From: a virus
Virus record (IMG/VR): IMGVR_UViG_3300021138_000132
Location: 1 to 27,671 of that record
DNA: 27,671 nucleotides
Direction: 5' to 3' (one strand)
Shown: positions 16,719 to 22,770 of the stretch, piece by piece
How positions within the stretch are numbered: the stretch's first letter is position 1
Layout: every line of letters begins with the position of its first letter
Position numbers and translations under genes: made by a program
The notes under the pieces: generated by a model
Told to the model about the DNA's origin: nothing
Databases searched by the model: none
The model's input: the letters and a program-made list of their open reading frames with translations, nothing else

Positions 16719-16884
16719 CTTGTCGCCTCAGACTTTCTGGCCGGCATCTCGGCGCATTCCTCCGTATCCCTTGGTATTGCTGGGCCTAAAGGGGTTTCTG
16801 ACTTTCGCGGGCGTATATTTGGCACTAGGGCGTGGGTCATGTAGCGACCTCTAGAGGTAAGACCCCCGCCCCCATCCAAGGCGG
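16719..16884. other. Non-coding gap between HNH and small terminase, candidate packaging site
   Basis: No gene is supported in this gap. It contains a perfect 12-bp palindrome ACCTCTAGAGGT at 16847-16858, followed by a C-run at about 16862-16875, and a more AT-rich stretch near 16815-16822. In phages with an HNH gene beside the terminase the cohesive end site often lies here, and such sites show dyad symmetry. That makes this the best place to look for cos, but the sequence alone cannot show it. Confidence 0.35.
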
Positions 16885-17229
16885 TCAGCTGCCGCCGCGA
16901 ACTTGCTGGCGAAACAGCTCGGCTGGTCGGTTGCCCTTGCCGCTGTTGTGAGAGCGGCACGCGGCCACGAGGTTTTCTCGGGCGTCGGTTCCACCCTTGC
17001 TCTTCGGGATGATGTGGTCGGCAGTATCTGCTCGGCCCCCGCAGTAGTGGCAGGTATAGCCATCACGCTTGAGGATCTCGGTGCTCAGCTTCTGCCAGGC
17101 CGAGCCGTAGCCACGCTCAGTGGTAGTGCCACGGACCTTGGAGTAGCGCTTCTCTCGTGTGGAGTAGCACGAACCGCAGCGACTGCCCGATGCAATGACG
17201 ACCCCACAATCAATGCACGGTCGCTTCAT
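16885..17229 (-). CDS. HNH endonuclease
   Basis: A 114-residue protein. The N-terminus has a zinc-binding set (C5, C8, C18, C21 in CIDCGVVIASGSRCGSC). Then RGTTTERGYGSAWQKLSTEI leads into the HNH domain: RDGYTCHYCGGRADTADHII, PKSKGGTDARENLVAACRSH, NSGKGNR. DH and HN supply the metal and catalytic residues, and the CxxC pair is of the zinc-bound HNH type. In HK97-like phages the HNH protein next to terminase is needed for cutting at cos together with the large terminase. It starts 8-10 bases after a short leader and lies directly upstream of the small terminase gap. Confidence 0.93.
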   Translation of the reverse strand: MKRPCIDCGVVIASGSRCGSCYSTREKRYSKVRGTTTERGYGSAWQKLSTEILKRDGYTCHYCGGRADTADHIIPKSKGGTDARENLVAACRSHNSGKGNRPAELFRQQVRGGS

Positions 17230-17253
17230 GGTTGCCCCTTGTTGATACGAAGA

Positions 17254-17325
17254 GCCCTGGTCTCACAGCACTGGGAGGTGAGCGGAGACGCCGCTGGAGA
17301 GATAGCGGCATGGTGAGACCAGGGC
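17254..17325. terminator. Large stem-loop between the FmdB-like and HNH genes
   Basis: A perfect 13-bp inverted repeat GCCCTGGTCTCAC (17254-17266) with GTGAGACCAGGGC (17313-17325) encloses a second stem GCCGCT/AGCGGC (17290-17295 and 17304-17309) with an 8-base loop. It fills most of the gap on the minus-strand transcript between the two genes. There is no clear T-run. It could be a terminator or a boundary between early and late transcripts; the role is inferred. Confidence 0.55.
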
Positions 17326-17342
17326 AGAACTTGGCAGCTTGG

Positions 17343-17516
17343 TTAGCCGCCGGTCGAATAGAAACCGCTGCCGTTGAAGGCGATGCCAACTGGAGCGATC
17401 AGCTTGGTGAGCTTGCACCTGCACGTCTTGCAGCGGCTCAGAGGCTTGGCGTGGATACTCTGCTCAACCTCGAAGGTGATGACGCATCGATCACAGCGGT
17501 AGTCGTAGCGAGGCAT
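17343..17516 (-). CDS. FmdB-family zinc ribbon protein
   Basis: A 57-residue protein that matches the FmdB zinc ribbon pattern from end to end: MPRYDYRCDRCVITFEVEQS, a spacer, PLSRCKTC, then APVGIAFNGSGFYSTGG. Two CxxC pairs (C8/C11 and C29/C32) bind zinc. The family occurs widely in bacteria and in actinophages; its molecular role is not settled. I start it at the ATG at 17516 because the family always begins MPxYxYxC; a longer in-frame start at 17567 adds residues foreign to the family. It lies between the large stem-loop and a short promoter-like gap. Confidence 0.85.
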   Translation of the reverse strand: MPRYDYRCDRCVITFEVEQSIHAKPLSRCKTCRCKLTKLIAPVGIAFNGSGFYSTGG

Positions 17517-17567
17517 ACGGCACATCCCCAGAACGAGTGCTGCCGAGCTAGTCAGCTCCAGGCGCAC

Positions 17568-17643
17568 TACTCACACCATAACGAATATGGTACAGCATTT
17601 GGTACCACGATATGAGCGATAATGCTGTTTATCTTCTCTATGG
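17568..17643. promoter_or_regulatory. AT-richer gap with palindrome, possible leftward promoter/operator
   Basis: This is one of the few AT-rich gaps on the minus-strand side. It holds the dyad ACCATA-ACGAA-TATGGT at 17575-17591 and two GGTAC elements (about 17589 and 17601). A leftward promoter for the FmdB, HNH and packaging genes would fit here, with the palindrome as operator. I do not see clean -35 and -10 hexamers, so the call rests on composition and dyad symmetry. Confidence 0.35.
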
Positions 17644-18072
17644 TCAAGATTTCTTGGCCGCGTGTGGCCTATTGACTTTTACGTTGATGTAGAAGGTCGC
17701 CATATCGTCGTGTGACCAGCTGTAAGCGCGCTGCGGCGTGGCGCCGGTTAGTGCCACATCGCGCTCCCTGGCGCAGAGGACGGGAATTTCGGTTCGTTCG
17801 AACGGCCCTGGCACGCGCTCTTGGTAGATGAAGAGCTTGCTGGAGCCGGGCGCCATCGGCAGGCAGAGGATGACATCGGGCGATCGCGTCACAGACTCGT
17901 GCCACGCCTGGAGCTGCAGATAGGCCGATTCCTCGAGGACCGCGCCGACGATGACTGGGTAGTCCAGGCTGACCTCGTAGCCCCTGATCGAGAGGTCAGC
18001 CTGGATCGCCATCGCTTCGAAAACTCGGTTTGGCGGAGCCGAGATCATCAGCCTCGGCCGGATGAGATTCAC
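17644..18072 (-). CDS. Hypothetical protein
   Basis: A 142-residue protein, RPRLMISAPPNRVFEAMAIQ, then ADLSIRGYEVSLDYPVIVG, SPDVILCLPMAPGSSKLFIY and a C-terminal part with WSHDDMATFYINVKVNRP. The alternation of strands and helices and the 'xSAPPN...GYEVxxDYP...SPDVILCLPxxxxS' layout recalls small Rossmann-like nucleoside deoxyribosyltransferase or DUF4406 proteins, but key residues cannot be confirmed, so no function is given. It starts with GTG at 18072, whose GTGA overlaps the stop of the initiator gene, which implies coupling. Confidence 0.65.
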   Translation of the reverse strand: MNLIRPRLMISAPPNRVFEAMAIQADLSIRGYEVSLDYPVIVGAVLEESAYLQLQAWHESVTRSPDVILCLPMAPGSSKLFIYQERVPGPFERTEIPVLCARERDVALTGATPQRAYSWSHDDMATFYINVKVNRPHAAKKS

Positions 18073-19067
18073 GCTGCCTCCAGAGGCCTCTGAAGCGTCG
18101 TGTAACCGCCTGGAATCCCTGCTGTAGCCGGATGCGCGATCTCGCCGTCCACGAGCTTCCAGACGTGTCCTAGAGGCCCTGGGAAGGTGTAGCCGTCGGG
18201 TGCACCGGCGTTGTCAGTCGTCACCACCAGCGGCAGCGATTCATCGACGAGAGCCCACGGTACGAACTCCACGCCCGGCCAGTCGTGAGCCAAGTCCTCA
18301 ACCGTCTCGACCCACTCGCTTACCGTCCACCCCTGAACGGCATCAGCCATCACGCCGCTCGGCCAGAACAGTCCTGCATCCGCAATCCGCTCAGGAATGC
18401 GCACAGTCGGGATCTGTGTGTAGTGGCACTGAGGCTTCAGCAGAAAACCGTATCGGTCACGCTCCCTTTCATCCCTTGCTGCTTCATTTTCATTGTCCAA
18501 CGAAGCAGTAAAGGAGGCGTCACTCTTGCGAAGCGAAAGCTTCGCCAATTGTTGTTGATTGTTAGATTGATTGTTGTATTGATTGTTTGGGGTCAATCCG
18601 TGACAAAAACTGTCACAGATTGATCCCCCTGGGGTCAATCCGTGACAAAAACTGTCACAGATTGATCCCCCTTGGGCCTGTGTCACAGATTGATCCCCAC
18701 CAATCAAGCTCTCTCGGTACGACTGTTTCGACGCCACGGCGCCACGGCGAATCGCCTCATCGGGCTTGTCGAAGTTGAGGACGATGTGCCTCCCGCGATT
18801 TCCCACCTGTCCTTCCTCGAGGACGTCGGCGAGTCCACACTCGATGAGTTCGTTCAAGTGCTTCTTGAACGTGTTCACCGACCGAAATCCGCACTCGTCG
18901 CTCAGTAGCTCACGGCTTGCGAAGCACTCCGGGTAGTGGCTGGCGATCACGATCGCCACGGTCTTCGTGGCCCCCCATATGTCTCGCCTCGCCTTGATGC
19001 GCTTGACTGCATCGTATGAGCTCAGATTGCCGTTGTAGGCCTCTGTGCGGTCTTCCCATTCAGTCAT
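18069..19067 (-). CDS. Replication initiator-like protein with winged-helix N-terminus
   Basis: A 332-residue protein. Residues 15-110 look like a winged helix: YDAVKRIKARRDIWGATKTV, AIVIASHYPECFASRELLSD, ECGFRSVNTFKKHLNELIEC, then GLADVLEEGQVGNRGRHIVL. The middle has a 14-residue repeat GGSICDSFCHGLTP twice (about residues 132-159) and then an Asn/Gln-rich stretch; these are by-products of iterons and a T-rich DNA tract inside the gene. The C-terminal 130 residues have an unrecognised domain. A DNA-binding initiator gene with the origin in its middle is the plan of lambda O. It starts at ATG 19067, overlapping the upstream stop by 8 bases. Confidence 0.7.
   Translation of the reverse strand: MTEWEDRTEAYNGNLSSYDAVKRIKARRDIWGATKTVAIVIASHYPECFASRELLSDECGFRSVNTFKKHLNELIECGLADVLEEGQVGNRGRHIVLNFDKPDEAIRRGAVASKQSYRESLIGGDQSVTQAQGGSICDSFCHGLTPGGSICDSFCHGLTPNNQYNNQSNNQQQLAKLSLRKSDASFTASLDNENEAARDERERDRYGFLLKPQCHYTQIPTVRIPERIADAGLFWPSGVMADAVQGWTVSEWVETVEDLAHDWPGVEFVPWALVDESLPLVVTTDNAGAPDGYTFPGPLGHVWKLVDGEIAHPATAGIPGGYTTLQRPLEAA
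18547..18698. other. Candidate replication origin: iteron-like palindromes plus T-rich tract
   Basis: Two identical 42-base direct repeats (18589-18630 and 18631-18672) are followed by a third half copy (18681-18698). Each repeat is itself an imperfect palindrome: arm GGGGTCAATCCGTGACA, spacer AAAAC, and arm TGTCACAGATTGATCCCC, giving five half-sites in all. Directly beside them, 18547-18588 is T-rich with ATTGATTGTT repeated, a likely unwinding element. All lie inside the initiator gene. Repeats next to an AT-rich tract inside the initiator gene is the plan of the lambda origin. Confidence 0.75.
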
Positions 19068-19470
19068 CCATCTCTCCTGTCTCGTTGTCTCCAGTGCTCA
19101 TCACTGGCGGCTCAACACCGTGGGCGGCGTAGAAGCCGATAACAGCGGCGTGAAGGTTCGGAAGCGTCGTCAGGTCACGCAGAAGGTCGGCCCTTGGCAT
19201 GACGTCCGTCATCTCAAGAACGAACTCCGTTGCGTACTTGATGACGTTGTCGAGTGCCTGGCACTCATGCTCGGACCGTTCCATCACGTCCAAGTCGCTC
19301 CCGTAGTAGCCAAGGGGCTTGACTCGGGTGTAGTCGTCCATGGCCTCGAAGAGCCTCAGCCAACCGTTGAGGTAGTCGGCTTCGTAGCTGGACCGGAGCA
19401 TCTCCTCTGCGCTGACCATGACCTCGAGCGCCAGCTCGTAGTCAGCTGCTGTGACCGTTCGTGTGTTCAC
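19060..19470 (-). CDS. Hypothetical protein
   Basis: A 136-residue acidic, mostly helical protein (DYELALEVMVSAEEMLRSSY, then YLNGWLRLFEAMDDYTRV, and an acidic C-terminus). No family is recognised. It has the same style as the product of 19726-20133 (helical, acidic, containing DYG or YYG), and might be a distant paralogue, but the similarity is weak by eye. It overlaps the initiator gene by 8 bases at its 3' end, so the two are likely translated together. Confidence 0.7.
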   Translation of the reverse strand: MNTRTVTAADYELALEVMVSAEEMLRSSYEADYLNGWLRLFEAMDDYTRVKPLGYYGSDLDVMERSEHECQALDNVIKYATEFVLEMTDVMPRADLLRDLTTLPNLHAAVIGFYAAHGVEPPVMSTGDNETGEMDD

Positions 19471-19537
19471 TGCTCTCTCCCATCTGTAGGCGACTCGGTG
19501 GCCGCGATTTCATCTCCAAGCCCTATATCGGACCGTT

Positions 19538-19729
19538 TCACGCCGCCCCATGCGGCCCGCAGTCGGTCGCCCGATCGAACCAGTGCTCGTGATCGCCGGG
19601 GTCGCTGCAGCCCTCAGTCGGTTCGACCCGGCCAACCGCCGCTCCGCCGGGGTAACGCATCGACAACTCGAACTCGCCGCAGTTGCAGACGATGAACAGC
19701 TGCTCGACGCAAGGCTCGTTCGGTATCAC
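19538..19729 (-). CDS. Small hypothetical protein, Cys and His containing
   Basis: A 63-residue protein: MIPNEPCVEQLFIVCNCGEF, ELSMRYPGG, VEPTEGCSDPGDHEHWFDR. The Cys-x-Cys, Cys and His residues might bind a metal, but no family is recognised. It uses a GTG start at 19729 that overlaps the stop of the upstream gene as GTGA, the same coupling seen all along this operon, which supports it as a real gene. A 67-base non-coding gap follows it. Confidence 0.6.
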   Translation of the reverse strand: MIPNEPCVEQLFIVCNCGEFELSMRYPGGAAVGRVEPTEGCSDPGDHEHWFDRATDCGPHGAA

Positions 19730-20133
19730 GCCGCCTCCCCTTCGCTTCGCGCCGCAACCACCGCGTCGAGCCCCGTCAGCGCGTCGTCCAGGAAGTCGAG
19801 CGCGCCGTAGTAGTCCTCACTGCCGTAGTCGCACACGCTCACCAACGCGGCGTAGCGCAACACGTTGCCCATCGCCGACGCGATCGTCTCGTGCACGGGC
19901 ACCATGCGTAGAACATCGGTCTCTTCGATGAGGGTGCCAAGCTCGATGGCGATCAGGCGCTTCTCGAGGATGTCCACGCTCTCCTGGAGCCTGCTGTAGG
20001 CCAACGCGGCCTCAGCAGTACCTGCCGGAGCGTCAGCCAGTGCGTCAGCGCGCTTGGTGACCCGGATGTTGTCGAGAAGCCGGTCTTGACTGATCGCCAG
20101 CCACTCCGGCATGCCTTCGGTGGAGTAGTTCAT
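19726..20133 (-). CDS. Hypothetical protein
   Basis: A 135-residue acidic helical protein beginning MNYSTEGMPEWLAISQDRLL. It contains LAYSRLQESVDILEKRLIAI, possibly coiled coil, and YAALVSVCDYGSEDYYGALD near the C-terminus. No domain is recognised. It lies in the leftward early operon; its ATG overlaps the upstream stop (ATGA) and its stop overlaps the downstream GTG. Confidence 0.7.
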   Translation of the reverse strand: MNYSTEGMPEWLAISQDRLLDNIRVTKRADALADAPAGTAEAALAYSRLQESVDILEKRLIAIELGTLIEETDVLRMVPVHETIASAMGNVLRYAALVSVCDYGSEDYYGALDFLDDALTGLDAVVAARSEGEAA

Positions 20134-20699
20134 GCCGCCACCTCGCTTTCTGCCTCTCCTGAGGCCTCTGTGAGCGCCACGCGGCGCTCGTTCTCGAAGA
20201 TGTGGTGTGGTAGCCGGCCGGACCCGTCAGGAGCCTCGCTCCGCCGCCACGCCGAGTAGCACGCTGGGCAGTAGCCGGCCTTCAGGCGGTTGGTCTGCGA
20301 GCCGGGTACCAGCTCCGTACACGCCTTGCACTCCCCGATCGAGACCACGCGACCACGCTCGCTTTCGCCGAGGTTGTTGAAGACCTGCAGCGCGCGACTG
20401 GCTCGGATAGCGCTCCGCCTCGCCTCGGCGAGGTGCTTGACGACCGCATCGATCGCCTCGCCGCGTGGGTCACCCATGATGCGGCCCTGTCGCGCGATGA
20501 CGGCTTGACCAGTTGGGTCAGAGATGTCGGTGCCACCCGACCCTTCTCCCTGGCCGGCGCGCCACCCATCAACCCCCACCCCGATCCGGCTCACACGCTG
20601 GAGCTCGTCCAGCACGGCTTCGTCGAAACCCGAAAGGAGATCGATCGTCTCGTCGATGGATCGGTGGGTCTTCTTGGCGTTCAGTTTGCGGTAGGTCAT
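20130..20699 (-). CDS. Hypothetical protein with zinc-finger-like Cys pairs
   Basis: A 189-residue protein. The N-terminal half is helical (THRSIDETIDLLSGFDEAVL). The C-terminal half carries GECKACTELVPGSQTNRLKA then GYCPACYSAWRRSE, i.e. two CxxC pairs in a likely zinc finger, as seen in small phage DNA- or RNA-binding proteins. A Gly-rich central linker lies near residues 45-60. No function can be assigned. Coupled to both neighbours by ATGA overlaps. Confidence 0.7.
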   Translation of the reverse strand: MTYRKLNAKKTHRSIDETIDLLSGFDEAVLDELQRVSRIGVGVDGWRAGQGEGSGGTDISDPTGQAVIARQGRIMGDPRGEAIDAVVKHLAEARRSAIRASRALQVFNNLGESERGRVVSIGECKACTELVPGSQTNRLKAGYCPACYSAWRRSEAPDGSGRLPHHIFENERRVALTEASGEAESEVAA

Positions 20700-20848
20700 G
20701 TCGTCTCCTTGGTCTTGGCGGCCAGCACCTCGGCCAGAGTGTGCGGGCCGTCGGCGCGCACGCGACGGCGGGTGGCGAGGGCCGACACGAGGCCGAGCAC
20801 GATCGCGGTGGGGATGTAGATGAGCCAGAACTCGATGGCGTCAGTCAC
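20696..20848 (-). CDS. Small single-span membrane protein
   Basis: A 50-residue protein from GTG at 20848: TDAIEFWLIYIPTAIVLGLV is one membrane span, then SALATRRRVRADGPHTLAE is a basic cytoplasmic tail. I choose this GTG because it overlaps the upstream stop by 8 bases (GTGACTGA) in an operon where nearly all genes overlap; a longer in-frame version from 20920 would lie over the upstream gene. It shares the LIYIP motif with the small membrane protein before portal. Function is unknown. Confidence 0.65.
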   Translation of the reverse strand: MTDAIEFWLIYIPTAIVLGLVSALATRRRVRADGPHTLAEVLAAKTKETT

Positions 20849-21080
20849 GGCAGCCGTCCTCCTCGAGCGTGGCGTGCGTGCCGTGCTCTCGGGCGATCTG
20901 GCCCCAGTACTCGAGCTCACCGACGAGGATGCCGACGTGAGGGTCGAACTGCTGGTCCTCGATCATGAAGCCGACGAGCGTCGCGGCCGCTTCGAAAAGC
21001 GTCGCCTCGAGCGAGCGATCCGAGTCAGGCTCGAACTCTTCCTCTGCGCGCGATGCATGGATGTAGCTGATATTTCCCAT
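20841..21080 (-). CDS. Small hypothetical protein
   Basis: A 79-residue acidic protein: MGNISYIHASRAEEEFEPDS, LEATLFEAAATLVGFMIEDQ, QFDPHVGILVGELEYWGQIA. No family is recognised. The ATG at 21080 with GGAGAGG nine bases upstream is preferred over an in-frame TTG at 21116. It overlaps the next gene (20696-20848) by 8 bases. Confidence 0.65.
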   Translation of the reverse strand: MGNISYIHASRAEEEFEPDSDRSLEATLFEAAATLVGFMIEDQQFDPHVGILVGELEYWGQIAREHGTHATLEEDGCRD

Positions 21081-21459
21081 GGGCCCTGTCCTCTCCGTTG
21101 GTGTCAGTTGGGCCAATGGAGGTGAGAAGTGTCACCGGGAAATGGGTGTACGCAGTCGTGTTGTGTGCAGGTGTCTGGGTGGTGTGTAGATCTGAGAAAG
21201 ATGCTGCTCCGCAGCGATCGCGCTGAGCTGGGAAAACGCGATCGGGGCCTACCCGCAGATCATGCGCGGGTTCCTCCGATCGGGACTCACGGGTCGCCCC
21301 AAGCGACACCGTGACGGCAGGGGAGGCCCCGGTGAGGGAGGCGGACCTACTCAAGGAGCTCGTCAGCGCTGCAGAGGCGACCGTCATCGCTGCAGCTCCG
21401 AGCTCCGAGTCGGTTGCTCCGACTCCGCTCACCAGGGGATAAATGACCGAGACGTTCAT
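21025..21459 (-). CDS. Doubtful hypothetical protein, low complexity
   Basis: A 144-residue frame, MNVSVIYPLVSGVGATDSEL, then Ala, Ser and Thr rich, then a Pro/His/Thr part with no clear domain. For it: its ATG overlaps the upstream stop as ATGA, as do its neighbours. Against it: the 3' 56 bases overlap the well-supported downstream gene in another frame, and its second half looks unlike a folded protein. It may be a real gene with a decayed or frameshifted 3' end. If it is not a gene, the stretch 21081-21455 is a non-coding leader in which I see no clear promoter. Confidence 0.4.
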   Translation of the reverse strand: MNVSVIYPLVSGVGATDSELGAAAMTVASAALTSSLSRSASLTGASPAVTVSLGATRESRSEEPAHDLRVGPDRVFPAQRDRCGAASFSDLHTTQTPAHNTTAYTHFPVTLLTSIGPTDTNGEDRAHGKYQLHPCIARRGRVRA

Positions 21460-21695
21460 GCCGACGCCTCGGTCGAAACGAGCGCTCCGCCGTTCTCGAG
21501 CCACTCCATGAAGGCCCTGCGGTTGAAGCGAACTGTGCCGTGAGGGGTGAGGCGGAAAACCACGGGAGGCGTCAGCGTCCCATCGGCGACCCGGCGGTTG
21601 ATGGAGCGCCGGGACCAGCCGGTCGCCTCCATCACCTCCTCGATGGACATCACCTGGCCGACGAACGGCCGGTCAGAAGAGAGTGTGGTCGTCAT
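21456..21695 (-). CDS. AlpA/excisionase-like helix-turn-helix protein
   Basis: A 79-residue DNA-binding protein. VMSIEEVMEATGWSRRSINR then RVADGTLTPPVVFRL is the helix-turn-helix and wing of the MerR-like/AlpA group, followed by GTVRFNRRAFMEWLENG, its usual last strand and helix (F.r..v..Wl..g). In temperate phages such proteins act as excisionase (recombination directionality factor) or as small regulators. The ATG at 21695 overlaps the upstream stop (ATGA), which decides it over a longer start. It lies in the leftward early operon, not beside the integrase. Confidence 0.75.
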   Translation of the reverse strand: MTTTLSSDRPFVGQVMSIEEVMEATGWSRRSINRRVADGTLTPPVVFRLTPHGTVRFNRRAFMEWLENGGALVSTEASA

Positions 21696-21880
21696 CGGAG
21701 CACCCCCAGTTCTTCTTGGGCCCGCATGTAGCAAGCGGTGATGGTGGCCTTATCCAGGCCGGCGGCGATTTGCGTGGCGATGCCGAGCAGGGTGGCTGCC
21801 TGCTCGTCATCAGGAGCGACGATGTTGAGGATGAGAGCCATGGTGAGAGCGCCCTCAACTGTCGTCGGGTCGAGCGCCAT
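21692..21880 (-). CDS. Small hypothetical protein
   Basis: A 62-residue helical protein: ALDPTTVEGALTMALILNIV, APDDEQAATLLGIATQIAAG, then LDKATITACYMRAQEELGVL. No family is recognised. The start at 21880 overlaps the stop of the upstream gene as TGATG, which favours it over a longer frame reaching 21985. It is coupled to the helix-turn-helix gene downstream. Confidence 0.65.
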   Translation of the reverse strand: MALDPTTVEGALTMALILNIVAPDDEQAATLLGIATQIAAGLDKATITACYMRAQEELGVLR

Positions 21881-22356
21881 CACTCCGAGCCCTCGGTCGG
21901 GTAGCCGAACCAACTCCGGAAAGTGCCGGGTAGGTCGAGGTCCGTGAAAACGCTCCAGGAGCCATCCTCCTCGTGGAAGAGCCACTCCCTTTCGACCAAC
22001 TCATAGATGAAGTCCATGAGCTCTTCGGGCTGGTGACCCTCGGGCAACATCTGCCGGATACTCGAAATGACGATTGGCTGTGTCCGTGCTGCCATCGCTG
22101 GAAAGGAATGCTGTTGCTCCAGGGTGCTGATAGAGGCGTTCGGCTCCGGCTCGGCGTCAAGAGCAATCTTGAGAGCGAATCGATAGAGCTCATGCAGCGT
22201 GATGTTCTCGGTGTAGAGGAAGTCCTCCCCGTAGAAGAGCCTGCCACGGTCTTGAAGCTCGACAAGGAGCTGCTGGTAGGCGTGGGCTGGCATTAGCTCG
22301 TGCAGGCGGTAAACGAGTTGGTCGACTTTCTGCTGAGCGCTGATTGTGGTGCTCAT
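21880..22356 (-). CDS. Hypothetical protein
   Basis: A 158-residue acidic protein starting MSTTISAQQKVDQLVYRLHE, with LFYGEDFLYTENITLHELYR and a C-terminal WLFHEEDGSWSVFTDLDLPG. It is helical, with many aromatic residues. No family is recognised. The ATG at 22356 overlaps the upstream stop (ATGA); an in-frame start at 22386 would add a Gly-rich piece over the upstream gene. It is the second gene of the leftward early operon. Confidence 0.7.
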   Translation of the reverse strand: MSTTISAQQKVDQLVYRLHELMPAHAYQQLLVELQDRGRLFYGEDFLYTENITLHELYRFALKIALDAEPEPNASISTLEQQHSFPAMAARTQPIVISSIRQMLPEGHQPEELMDFIYELVEREWLFHEEDGSWSVFTDLDLPGTFRSWFGYPTEGSE

Positions 22357-22634
22357 GCCTCCACCTCCTCGAGCTTGAACCAGCACGCCACCCAGAGCTC
22401 GTTGTCCTCGGCGTCCAGCTTCAAGGTCTCTCCCCAGTAGGAAAGGCGGTCCACACGCTGCACGTTGCGCAGGTACTCATCCCAGTCGGTGAAGAGCTCC
22501 TCGAGCGTGGCGATGGTGACTGGGCCATCGGTCCAGTCGTACATCGTTGAGTACTCAGTGCTGATGGTGACCATGTAACGAGTTGCCTCGGTTGCGCTGG
22601 TCCCCTGCGCCTTGTCTCCAGTGGTCTTGCTCAT
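22353..22634 (-). CDS. First gene of the leftward early operon, hypothetical
   Basis: A 93-residue protein: MSKTTGDKAQGTSATEATRY, then MVTISTEYSTMYDWTDGPVT, LFTDWDEYLRNVQRVDRLSY, ending in an acidic tail. No family is recognised. Two adjacent ATG codons occur at 22637 and 22634; GGGAGG lies just upstream and gives better spacing to the second. It is the first gene after the divergent control region, the place that in temperate phages often holds Cro-like or anti-defence proteins, but nothing in the sequence shows such a role. Confidence 0.7.
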   Translation of the reverse strand: MSKTTGDKAQGTSATEATRYMVTISTEYSTMYDWTDGPVTIATLEELFTDWDEYLRNVQRVDRLSYWGETLKLDAEDNELWVACWFKLEEVEA

Positions 22635-22637
22635 CAT

Positions 22638-22770
22638 GTACCTCCCAGTACTGATTGGTCGTTGTTGACCTGTAGGAGATAATACCGCGTAGTTGTGACA
22701 CGTTTAGTCGGTTTTAGTGTTTTCTTGGATTATTTTTGCCGTCGCGCGTTATCACGCCTAGGGTGTGACA
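22638..22770. promoter_or_regulatory. Divergent early control region (leftward and repressor promoters)
   Basis: This AT-rich gap separates the leftward early operon from the rightward repressor gene. Leftward, TATTAT (22684 to 22679) could serve as a -10 box about 40 bases before the first gene, with a poor -35. Rightward, TTGGAT (22725-22730) and TTATCA (22749-22754), 18 bases apart, could drive the repressor with a very short or absent leader. TGTGACA-type elements occur at 22694-22700 and 22764-22770. The promoter boxes are weak matches and unproven. Confidence 0.5.
22757..22770. promoter_or_regulatory. Operator candidate, copy 1 of CCTAGGGTGTGACA
   Basis: The 14-base element ends one base before the repressor ATG (22771). 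An exact inverted copy lies at 23357-23370, in front of the integrase. A site here would let the repressor regulate its own start and, by the second copy, the integrase. Confidence 0.5.

Noticed and set aside
18589-18672. CRISPR-like array suggested by identical 42-base repeats.
   Set aside because: The repeats are tandem with no spacers between them and are part of an open reading frame; they fit iterons.
21129-21430. Short plus-strand frames in the stretch opposite the doubtful early gene, including a GTG with GGGGAGG upstream near 21332.
   Set aside because: No recognisable product and the surrounding operon runs the other way; support is weaker than for the minus-strand frame.
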